DNA of 64,000 nt from Guadua angustifolia (taxonomy: Eukaryota; Streptophyta; Magnoliopsida; Poales; Poaceae): positions 19,444,852 through 19,508,851 of the forward strand of contig CM070520.1 of the NCBI GenBank assembly GCA_036346375.1. The letters are read 5' to 3'. Shown piece by piece: positions 1 to 9,296 of the stretch. The stretch's first letter is position 1. Each line of letters begins with the position of its first letter. Under the pieces are notes generated by a model that was given only the letters and a program-made list of their open reading frames with translations, was not told the origin of the DNA and did no database searches. The position numbers were made by a program, and so were the translations under genes.

Positions 1-1380
1 TTTTCCAACTCGGTCTCCAATATTTTCCAGATAATTCGTCGAAAGAGATATTTCTGCAACTCTAGCTCTCTATTTTTTCCCTGTTTCGCTCGTTATTTCG
101 AAGATTAAAAAAATAATACGCCGGCGAAAAAAAGGAAATTTTTTCTACGAAAAAACGACACGCGTGGCGTGTTACGCCGTGAAAAATTTTGTGTTCTTCC
201 AGCCGTTTCGCTCATCATTTCAACGATTTAAAAAATAAAACGTCGCCGAAAAAAAAGAAATTTTTCTCTGAAAAACGATCTCTAATATTTTTAAAGCATG
301 TATTATTACTTAGCGAGCGCGTAGAGTGTTAAACTTCGACAAAAGAAGGTTATCATCTCTAACTATTTTTCACACTTTTCCTCTAGACTTTTTCCCCACG
401 CGGTTTTCCAACTCGGTCTCAATATTTTCCGATAATTAAATGAAAGAGATATTTCGCAACTCTAGCTCTCTATTTTTCCCCGTTTACTCGCTATTTCAAT
501 GATTAAAAAATAAAATGCCGAAAAAAAAGAAATTTTTCACGTAAAAAGCGACCACGCGACGTGTTATGCTGAAAAATTTTGTGTTCTTCCAGCCGTTTTG
601 CTCATCATTTCGACGATTTAAAAAATAAAACGTCGCCGAAAAAAAAGAAATTTTTTCTACGAAAAAACGATCTCTAATATTTTTTAAAGCATGTATTATT
701 ACTTAGTGAACGCGTAGAGTGTTAAACTCGACAAAAGAAGGTTATCATCTCTAACTATTTTTCACACTTTTCCCTCTAGACTTTTTCCCCACCGCGGTTT
801 TCCAACTTGGTCTCCAATATGTTCCAGATAATTCGTCGAAAGAGATATTTCTCCAACTCTAGCTCCCTATTTTTTCCCCCATTTCGCTCGCTATTTCAAT
901 GATTAAAAAAATAAAACACCGCCGAAAAAAAAGAAATTTTTTCTACGTAAAAACGACACGCGCGACGTGTTATGCTGCGAAAAATTTTGTGTTCTTCCAG
1001 CCGTTTTGCTCATCATTTCGACGATTTAAAAAATAAAACGTCGCCGAAAAAAAAGAAATTTTTTCTACGAAAAAACGATCTCTAATATTTTTTAAAACAT
1101 ATATTATTACTTGGTGAATGCGTAGAGTGTTAGACTCGACAAAAGAAGATTGTCATCTCTAATAATTTTTCACCATTTTCCCTCTAGACTTTTTCCCCAC
1201 CGTGGTTTTCCAGCTCAGTCTCCAATATTTTCCAAATAATTCGTCGAAAGAGATATTTCTACAACTCTATCTCTCTATTTTTTCCCCGTTTCGCTCACTA
1301 TTTCGACGATTTAAAGAATAAAACGTCGCTGAAAAAAAACATTCTACGAAAAAACGATGCACGCGGTGTAATTGAAAAAT
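1..1380. repeat. Tandem satellite-like array, about 400 bp period
   Basis: Units beginning with the same phrase (ttttccaactcggtct or close variants) start at 1, 404, 798 and 1206, giving periods of 403, 394 and 408 bp. The fourth copy fades out near 1380. Each unit is itself built from two related halves that share an A-rich core (aataaaacgtcgccgaaaa type) and a flanking catcatttcgacgatt motif. No open frame persists. The array runs off the left window edge, so its length is unknown. It could be a dispersed satellite or the tandem interior of a larger element. Confidence 0.85.
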
Positions 1381-1592
1381 GTCCTAGTACCAACTATATA
1401 ACACGCGGAGCTCATCCACACCTGCCTAATGCCACAGCACAGCCTGCACGCACACACGGCCAAATTTTATCATGATGAGGTACAACATTAGCTTACGCGC
1501 GCGACTGGTACAGCTCCACTGAACCGTGACCCCGTGTAATATGTTCAGACGTACGTGCCACTGCCAGTGATGCCCCGATGTTAATTACCGCG
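1381..1592. other. Unassigned sequence between satellite and CACTA-1
   Basis: About 210 bp of mixed-composition sequence with no open frame or repeat that I recognise. It ends at the three bases tcc (1593-1595) that form the left target duplication of CACTA-1, so it is flanking DNA that predates that insertion. Confidence 0.5.
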
Positions 1593-1609
1593 TCCCACTA
1601 CTACGGAAA

Positions 1610-1830
1610 GAGCCTTCAGTCCCGGTCTAAAACTGCCTTTAGTACCGGTTTTTGAACCGGTACAGGCCATCCGGGACTGATGCTCAAGGGCATCAGTCCC
1701 GGTTCACTCACCCGGTACTGATAGAGTATCAGTACCGGTTCGAATTCACACGTGGCCGCGCGCGGGGAACCCCTGAGGACCTCATCAGTACCGGTTGGTG
1801 TCTCCAACCGGTACTGATGTTTTGTATATA
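1610..1830. repeat. Left subterminal repeats of CACTA-1
   Basis: At least seven copies of cagtcccggt / cagtaccggtt and their reverse complements occur in both orientations just inside the left terminal inverted repeat. In En/Spm-type elements such arrays are binding sites for the element's regulatory protein. The right end carries the same motif, which supports pairing of the two ends. Confidence 0.85.
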
Positions 1831-2163
1831 TATAGGTCTATTTCTCCAGTAGCTATTATATATATGTGTGTGTGTTAAATCACAACTAATTAAAAGCATA
1901 GATAATCAATCATGCACTTTGCCTGATAATTAAATCACTGAACATTCATTAACAAATTTAATTACATCTAATGTATTAAAATATGTACACATATTTGTTC
2001 TTCTGCTCATCGTCTAATGTATCAATATATATGTACACAACTTTAATTACAACTTTAGTATTTTTTTCCTTCTGTTCATCGGGATCTTTTACGCGCATCG
2101 CTCTTGCTAGCCGTAGATGTCGACCCAATTCGATTCCATGGTCCTTATCGAAGGCGTAACACA

Positions 2164-5100
2164 TTAAACATTGGTTCGTGAAACTTCGCCTTTTGGATTT
2201 ACGACCTCATCGTAAATAAAGCCGACGAGTTGTTCTTGGATTGCTCTCACTCGTGCCGGCGAGAGTTCCGAACCTTGTTCCGCCAAATGTTGAGGCACCT
2301 ATCGTTAAGTCATTAACTAATCAATACTTGAACTTGTACAAGATATAAGGAGTACCTATACATCATTAAAGCTAGTAATTATATTTACTCACCCCCTTGT
2401 TGCCTTTTAGCACGCGGTCGGCGGCTCCGGTTTGGGTGTGCATAAACTCGCATACATAGTAGCCGCATAAATTGTTACCCGGCGGCTGAGTCAAGATCTG
2501 CGGTGGAAAAAGTTGAAAGCATGAAATGGATGCAAGGAAATTAAGTTAACTAACTAAAAAGCTAGCATTATGATATCGTACCGAGAGGCAATTGTAATGT
2601 CAAATTTCTCCTTGAATACATACGTTTTTAGCACGAAACCGTGTGAATGCACTACACATGTGATTCTGAATTGTACATGATTAGAATTTGTTTCAAATTG
2701 AAGGAAATAGAGCTAGTACGATAATAAAAGGAACAAGAATTAATACCGGTCGAGCATGTCGATAAAGTTTTGATACTTTTCAACTGGTCTCCTTTGCGAG
2801 TCCATAATTATGATCGAGCTACGATCTAGCTCGATCATAAGAAGAATCCATGAAAACTATACATAGATGTGTCAACATAGATAACTAATTAGTTCTAACA
2901 TCGTGTTATGAAAAAGGAGTAGAATGAGGTGATGCAAAACACGTACTCAAATGAGTAGGCTAGATATATCTTTGACTTATATCTTTGACCCATTAAGCGC
3001 ATTGAATCGTTAGTCTCTGTTTCACTTGGGTGGTCTCTAACGGTTGTCTCGTTGATAACTCTGGGTCCATGAAGCCTATGTCGAAAATCGATCCCTTCGG
3101 CATCTTTGTATCTCCATGCTACATAAGAAATTAGTTAGGCTTGCAAGTTAGTATAGTACAAGGAAGTGCACGATAGTTTTTGTAAATAATTAAGACACTT
3201 ACGAGTCCGACAACCCATCAAGCTCACGCCGAGGCGTCTGCAGTATAGATAATACATGTATTCGATCGACAACAAATTGACCTTCACCGCGAAAAAAATC
3301 TTGTTGCTTAAACTTGACAAATAACATCTCTAGACCATGCTTGGTTGCGTCCAAGTACCATTCATGAAATTGCGCATCTTTGTCGTTAGTGGGCAGCTCC
3401 TCATGCGACCAATGACCCACCCATTTTAAATAACCATTTTACTTGGGCAACCTCAATCTTTTCCGTGCCTAATATTTGATTTGCGAGAAGGCCGTTTCTT
3501 TGAAGAATTTTTGCATCTCCTTACTCTTCCCTCACTACCATCTTCTTCTTGGGGCATTCCTTACTCAATGTCTTTCGTAGTTTGATTGGCGAGGCATTTC
3601 TTTTTATCCTTCAAATTTTTAATAGTCATTAAGCCTTTATAAAATTCTTACGTGCGAGTTGAACCTTCTTCTCTGGTGACTTGGGTTTAAGAAATTTAGT
3701 TACCTCTCCTTTTACCACCTTCTTGATCTCCTCATCGTTCATATCATACGGCCGCCGGAAGTTCAGCCACTTCTTGGATTGGGTGGAGGACCCGTCTTCT
3801 TAGGAGCTCTTGGCCGAGCTGGCTTCATTCCTTGGTAGGCGCCTTCTTGGGAGGAGACGGGGTTCTTGTGGCGCTTATGTGCGCGGGAGTTGGTGTAGGA
3901 GTCGGCACCTTCTTGGGAGGAGGCGTGCTTCTTCGGGGCTTATATGTGCAGGAGATGGTGTAGGAGACGGGCTTCTTGTCGGGCTTATATCTTGCGAGGA
4001 GGTGGTGTAGGAGTCAGCGTGTTCTTGGGAGGAGACGGGTTTCTTCTCGGGCTTCTTCATGGAGAGGACAAGTCCATGTTATCTCGAAAAATTATGTACC
4101 GTTTACGCCACAGGATGAAATTGTGTCTTGCCTCTCCTAGCCGTGAGTCCGTCACCTCCGGGAATTTGAGGTCAAGGTCCTCGTACCTGGCAGACCTCCT
4201 CCACCGAGACCTTGGAGTATCCTAACCGTATCTGTTGGCCATGGATAAGCTGCCCGGCTCTAATGGGTGAGCCATACCATCGGCCGCCTTGAAGGTAAGG
4301 TTCAGCGCTTGGATATGCAGCTCACAAGGTGTCCATTGTCGATGTCGTCTCGGATACTTGTCCAAGTCCGCTTCGCACCCACCGGAACCGCAATTGCCGC
4401 TGCGGAGGGGCTAATGATGTCTGGATTACTTGGGGTTCTTGGCCGTCTCGTATTTGTTGGCTCAAGGCTAGCTGCACCTCTCTTCGGATCTCTTCTTGCA
4501 TTCTCTCATTTGTTTGATTCAAGCGTTCTTCAAGCGCACTAAGTCGTTGTGTCTGTCGAGCCTTGCTCTCGCCCGACTCCTATAGGTCTCGGCGTCTGAG
4601 CAAAACCAACCTTCCACGGGACAACGCCGGCGCCTCGTGTACGTCCAGGTGCTCTGGATTTTGCAAGGCCCTTGTTAGCGCGTCGTTCTCCTGTTTGGCA
4701 CGGCTACTACAGGAAGTCTCCTCGATGGATGTACAAGCCTTCGCCACATCTCTTAGCACCTCCCAAACACAAGATTGCCGTTATCATCAAGGGCGCCGCC
4801 ATGAGCATAGAACCAATGCTTTGCTCTGTCGGGCCAATCCGTTGTTGCGGTGCGATACCCTTCGCTAGCGTGTCTGTTCCCTCTTCTCCCATTTTGGTAT
4901 TGCATGGTGGTAACCACGGGGCGAGTCGGTGGTGATAATTCTTCTTCTGTGCATTCACTTATTCTTCTCCTCAAACTTTGACCTTCGTCCAAGTCTTGTA
5001 TTTCTAAATGCATCGGTGATCTTGCAACTTTGGGTGCTTGTTGAAGTCGGCGTTCGATTCTTCTTGATATACTCCGTGCTCGGCTTCTTTTTGTAAGTCC

Positions 5101-5600
5101 GGAATCGACCGCCATCTTCTTGAGAGTGTAACTCTTCACCTTCTCTTCGGTCCCTTGGGGAAGGTGAATGTCTCCTTCACATCGTTGCAAAGCATGTTCT
5201 TCGTATCTTGAGGACTGATCCCATTTTGCTATGCTAATTGCCACGTGGTCCCTAACGTGGGCGCCGCATGCGAATTGAACGCCCAAGCGCCCGAGGGTGC
5301 AAGAGGTCGGCCGTCTCGCCGACTTCGGTGATAACATGTCTTGCCTTCTTCTTCTTGCTTGGACCTCGGCGCGTGATTGCTGCTGGTTGACCGATCTTAA
5401 AGCATGGTACAATCATGAGCAGGTCAAGATATTGGCTTAGCATGGTAGTGGAACCGACAATCATGAACGTGGCTGATTGTTACCTCGCCGGCCTCATCGT
5501 GCTCTGCAGCCTCATTGGCCTCGGTGGCGGGTGCAGGCTCCGCCGTCTCATGACCAACATTTTCCGCAATCAAACTTAACATAAATGCTTCTTCGTCCAT
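2164..5600 (-). pseudogene. CACTA-1 second gene: Ulp1-like (C48) peptidase protein
   Basis: The likely start is the ATG at 5600 (MDEEAFMLSLIAENVG...), followed by an acidic Ala/Glu-rich N-terminus. A charged, possibly coiled-coil segment lies near 4322-4522 and a Pro/Ser/Thr-rich linker with repeated SPTPSP and AHI phrases near 3875-4060. The C-terminal half matches the Ulp1-like domain carried by many plant CACTA elements: WYLDATKHGLEM at about 3350, WILLMIELDRSS with IMDSQRR near 2800-2850 (catalytic Asp), and the Gln/Cys motif QPPGNNLCGYYVC near 2449-2485. It ends EVVNPKGEVSRTNV with TAA at 2164-2166. The codon expected for the catalytic His, just before WILL, is out of frame by one base. 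The frame is broken repeatedly, so this is either a pseudogene or a consensus-damaged gene. Any desumoylase-like role is inferred from family membership. Confidence 0.75.
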
Positions 5601-5944
5601 CGTCGTTTCTTAGGCTAGAAGAAGCACTGAAAATTAACGAAAATAGATTTCATTTCATGTAAAGTGATGGTACTACTCTAAAAGCAGTGGAAGGCGATAG
5701 AGAGAGGATGGTGGACGCCAAATACTATCGATGGTAATTTTGCTAGAGTTGAGAGGAAATCAAGTGATTGATGTTGTGACCTCATGCTACAAACATATGC
5801 ACATGTAACTTTAAAATGATATTTATACATTAGAAAAAATTCATATGATACATATACATCTCAAAATGAAAAAATAAAATGAAAAAATTCATATATTCTT
5901 AAGAATATATTTGTAACAAAAATAATGAATCATTCTTATTCACA

Positions 5945-6060
5945 CTAAGTTCAGATTCATTATATCTGAGAAGTTACAAAAAGAAAATTAGGACAAGTTT
6001 AACTTAAACTTGTCCGAATTTTCTTTTTGTAACTCTCAGATATAATGAATCTGAACTTAG
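5945..6060. repeat. Near-perfect 116 bp inverted repeat (hairpin)
   Basis: Arms 5945-6002 and 6004-6060 are reverse complements, apart from two small differences, around a single central base. The outer ends read ctaagttcag and ctgaacttag. No clear target duplication flanks it, although attcac occurs on both sides. It could be a small foldback element or simply a cruciform-forming palindrome inside the CACTA intron. Confidence 0.85.
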
Positions 6061-6985
6061 AATAATTCACATGATACATATTCATTTGACATGATACATA
6101 TACATTTCAAACTTCACATATACATAGAAATATCACACATACATATAAATCTCACACATACATATAAATCTCACACATACATAGAAATCTCACAACTAGC
6201 ATAGTGCTCAAGTTGTCAATTTTGTATTGTTCTCAGATAACGGGGAATAATTCACATGATACATATTCATTTGACATGATACATATACATTTCAAACTTC
6301 ACATATACATAGAAATCTCACACATACATACAAATCTCACATATACATAGAAACTGATCAATAAAAATAGAAATTTCAAAATTCACAACTAGCATAGTGC
6401 TCAAGTTGTCAATTTTGTATTGTTCTCAGACAACTTCGAATAATTCACATGATACATATTCATTTGACATGATACATATACATTTCAAACTTCACATATA
6501 CATAGAAATCTCACACATACATACAAATCTCACATATACATAAAACCGATCAATAAAATAGAAATTTCAAAATTCACGAGAAATTAGAATAATTCGCATG
6601 ATACATATTCATTTCACATGATACATATATATTTCAAACTTCACATATACATAGAAATATCACACATACATAAGTATTTGAAGATTTGCCTAATAATGAC
6701 AAGTAAAAGGGACATCACAACTAGCATAGTGCTCAAGTTGTCAATTTTGTATTGTTCTCAGATAACGGGTTGCCTTAAAGACCGTCCTCGTCAGTAGGGA
6801 CAAAGATCATTGACCAATTTGTGACAACATTACTTTAGTGAAAATGAAACAACTTTTCCAGCACTTGACAACTTAGAATAATTCACATGATACATATTCA
6901 TTTCACATATACATAGAAATCTCACACATACATAGAAATCTCACACATACATAGAAATCTCACAATGTCATTTAAGCACTGAACA
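6061..6985. repeat. Minisatellite, about 160-185 bp unit
   Basis: The phrase aattcacatgatacatattc recurs near 6063, 6248, 6434, 6592 and 6882. Each copy is followed by runs of catacatagaaatctcacac. Several units also contain actagcatagtgctcaagtt (near 6193, 6387 and 6721). The array lies inside the presumed intron of the CACTA-1 second gene. Confidence 0.8.
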
Positions 6986-8370
6986 GAGACAAGTTCCCAA
7001 TTTAGGTACCAGAGTATAACTAATCAAAGCCAACTTTTTTAACAGAATCTGACCGATCAAGTTCGAATATGAATATAGATATGAAGAAACTGATTCTTGA
7101 AATGTTCTACCTTCGAACCGACAAAAAGACTACAAATCAGCAAGACATAATTAACTAAACAAATCTGGGAGCATGGTGAGAATGGAATGTGAAGGAACCA
7201 AAAAAGATCATGGTGAGAATGTGAATTCTCTAGCTATATAAGGTTGATGATAAGAATTAGCTAAACAAATCTAGGAGCATCTACATGATCAGTCACTAGA
7301 TTCTTTCACACATGCCCAACTACAAGACATAATTAACTGCAGCACAGAGGGAGAATTTTTTTAATGATATATAAAAAAGCTACTCTCCCTATTTTATTAG
7401 ATCAAAGATTGTGCGAAAGCTAAGAACCATAAGACCAGGATCACTATGGGTTCCAACCATTGTATAAGTTTTAATGATATATAAAAAGCTACTCTCCTAT
7501 TTTATTAGATCAAAGTTTAAAAGGTATTGGCAGATATACCATCTGACATAGAACATCAATCACCAAGCATATTATGTTAAACATCTGACATATTAAACAT
7601 CCTACTAGCTGAATATAGATATGAAGAAACTGATTACTGAAATGTTCTACCTTCTGAACCAGCAAAAGACTACAAATCAGCAAGCAATTGCGATCATCAA
7701 CAGAATCAGCAAATATGTTCTAATCAGCAGAAGATAAAAGTGTTTGCTATGTTCAGATTTAACAGATAACAAATCAGAATCAATATCAACCACAGTCTAT
7801 CAGTTCTTTCAATACTCAGCCGAAACCCTAGATCATCACTCAGCCGAAACCCTAGATCATCACAGAATCAGCAAATATGTTCTACTCATATAAACCCTAG
7901 ATCATCACTGAGCAATACCTCCCTAAATGTCAAGTACTAGATCATCGACACACAGACACAATTGATCTAACAACTAAATGTCAAGTACTGGAAAATTGTT
8001 GTTGTCACAAATGGTCTCAATACAGCCCAATCTTCATCGAACAATAATCCCACTCTTGCAAGGTCCCCAACCACCTGACATCTCAAACGCAGCAACGCAA
8101 CCAAAACCAATCACTCGGGCACCAATGAGGAGGCACAAACCCTAGGGTTGGCGAAGGCGGAGGAAACAAGCGGAGGCAAGGCGCGGAGGCAAGGCTTCGG
8201 AGGCGAGGACGGCGGCGGTGGGGTCGTCGGAGGAGAGGAGGACGGCGCGCGGTGGGGTCGCTGGAGGCGTCCCGGTCGTCGGAGGTCTTTGCAAACGAGC
8301 GGGAGGAGGAGGAGATTGGGGAACAATGGCGGGAGTAGAAAAATTGGGGATGAGGAGGCGGCGGGATGGG

Positions 8371-8376
8371 TTTATA
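8371..8376 (-). promoter_or_regulatory. Predicted TATA box for the CACTA-1 second gene
   Basis: Read on the minus strand this is CTATAAACCC, followed by a GC-rich CCG-repeat leader (8370 down to about 8130) and preceded by CACTA subterminal-type repeats (8385-8575). Spacing and strand fit the gene starting at 5600. This is a prediction from sequence only. Confidence 0.5.
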
Positions 8377-8384
8377 GGTGCACC

Positions 8385-8575
8385 ATCAGTCCCGGTTGGT
8401 GTATTCAGCAGGGCGATGTCTCTATCGATCCGGTTGGAGTATCCAACCCAGATCGATGGAGACATCGATCCCCATGAATACACCAACCGGGACTGATGGG
8501 TCAGCCTCGGCGCGAGGGAGGGAGCCCTAGGCACTATCAGTCCCGGTTGAAAACACCAACCGGGACTGATGTTAA
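8385..8575. repeat. Internal copies of the CACTA-1 subterminal motif
   Basis: Three clear inverted pairs of cagtcccggttg / caaccgggactgat flank short spacers here, about 7 kb from the nearest element end. They sit immediately upstream of the predicted TATA box of the second gene. They match the terminal-proximal motif of the same element. Confidence 0.8.
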
Positions 8576-8624
8576 AAGACTCAAAACAATTTAGCGCCCA
8601 TACTAATCGACAAGAATTCTTCCT

Positions 8625-8710
8625 CCCCCTTGGCTAGCGCGTGGCGCTTGAGTTCGCGGGCTCTCCCGACCGTGAGGTCTCGGGTTCGAGCCCCGCTCGT
8701 GCCCCCTAGC
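8625..8710 (+). repeat. tRNA-like (SINE-head-like) sequence
   Basis: A tggctagcgcgtgg block (8631-8644) resembles a pol III A box, and ggttcgagccc (8683-8693) fits a B box. The spacing of about 40 bp is tRNA-like. A T-rich run follows. No cloverleaf with a paired acceptor stem can be drawn, so this is a tRNA-derived relic or SINE head rather than a working tRNA gene. Confidence 0.4.
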
Positions 8711-8749
8711 CCTTCTTTTTCGTCTTTCTTTTATTTCTTTTTCTTTTAT

Positions 8750-9110
8750 TTGTTGTTTAACTACTGTTTCATGAAATAATTTTTAAAAATGCTTTTACCA
8801 CTTTAGATTCATTTAGTCTTTTTTTTAAGATTTCTTTTTTTGAATCTACTGTTTAACTATTGTTTCATTAAATAATTTTTAAAAATGCTTTTACCACTTT
8901 AGATTCATTTAGCCTTTTTTGTAAGATTTCTTTTTTAAATGTCTTGTTTAACTATTATTTCATTAAATAATTTTTAAAAATGCTTTTACAATTTTAGATT
9001 CATTTAGCCTTTTTTTAAGATTTCTTTTTTGAATCTCTTTGTTTAAGTATTGTTTCATTAAATAATTTTTAAATATGTCTTGTTTAAAGTTATTCTTTAC
9101 AATATTTTTC
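8750..9110. repeat. AT-rich tandem repeat, about 95 bp unit, four copies
   Basis: Copies of gtttaactattgtttcatt, followed by aataatttttaaaaatgctt and ttagattcatttagcc, begin near 8754, 8851, 8945 and 9041. The array occupies the spacer 3' of the transposase gene. Confidence 0.8.
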
Positions 9111-9296
9111 CAACCATGTAATATAAATTAACATTATAGAAAATTGTAAGAAATAAAATAATTTTTGCACTCTTATAATTCCATTGCAAACCGTCACCTT
9201 GTTATATTAGTACAGAGGACTTTGAACAATATTGTTAGTCAAATATTAGTACAATTTGAGCAGAAAATACAGGAAAACCACTAGAGGAATGAGAAA

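Larger units (their letters stand above)
5620..8130 (-). other. Long repeat-rich intron or leader of the CACTA-1 second gene
   Basis: This AT-rich stretch lies between the coding start at 5600 and a GC-rich promoter-proximal block at 8130-8370. It holds the hairpin at 5945-6060, the minisatellite at 6061-6985, and a duplicated segment (about 7070-7145 and 7611-7686). The passage near 6770-6870 (gggttgccttaaagaccgtcc...) has a counterpart in CACTA-2 at about 59195-59300, as does the caaggtccccaa passage near 8060. The homology and position suggest a shared 5' intron. No splice junction was proved. Confidence 0.5.

Noticed and set aside
6061..6985. Possible CRISPR-like array
   Set aside because: The spacing is irregular, the units are 160-185 bp, and the sequence lies in a plant transposon intron. 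It is a minisatellite.
8385..8575. Terminus of a separate nested CACTA element
   Set aside because: The repeats match CACTA-1's own ends, but no CACTA terminal sequence or 3 bp duplication is found at either border. CACTA-2 shows the same internal arrangement.
8631..8707. Functional tRNA gene
   Set aside because: Box-like motifs are present, but no acceptor stem or anticodon arm pairing can be drawn.
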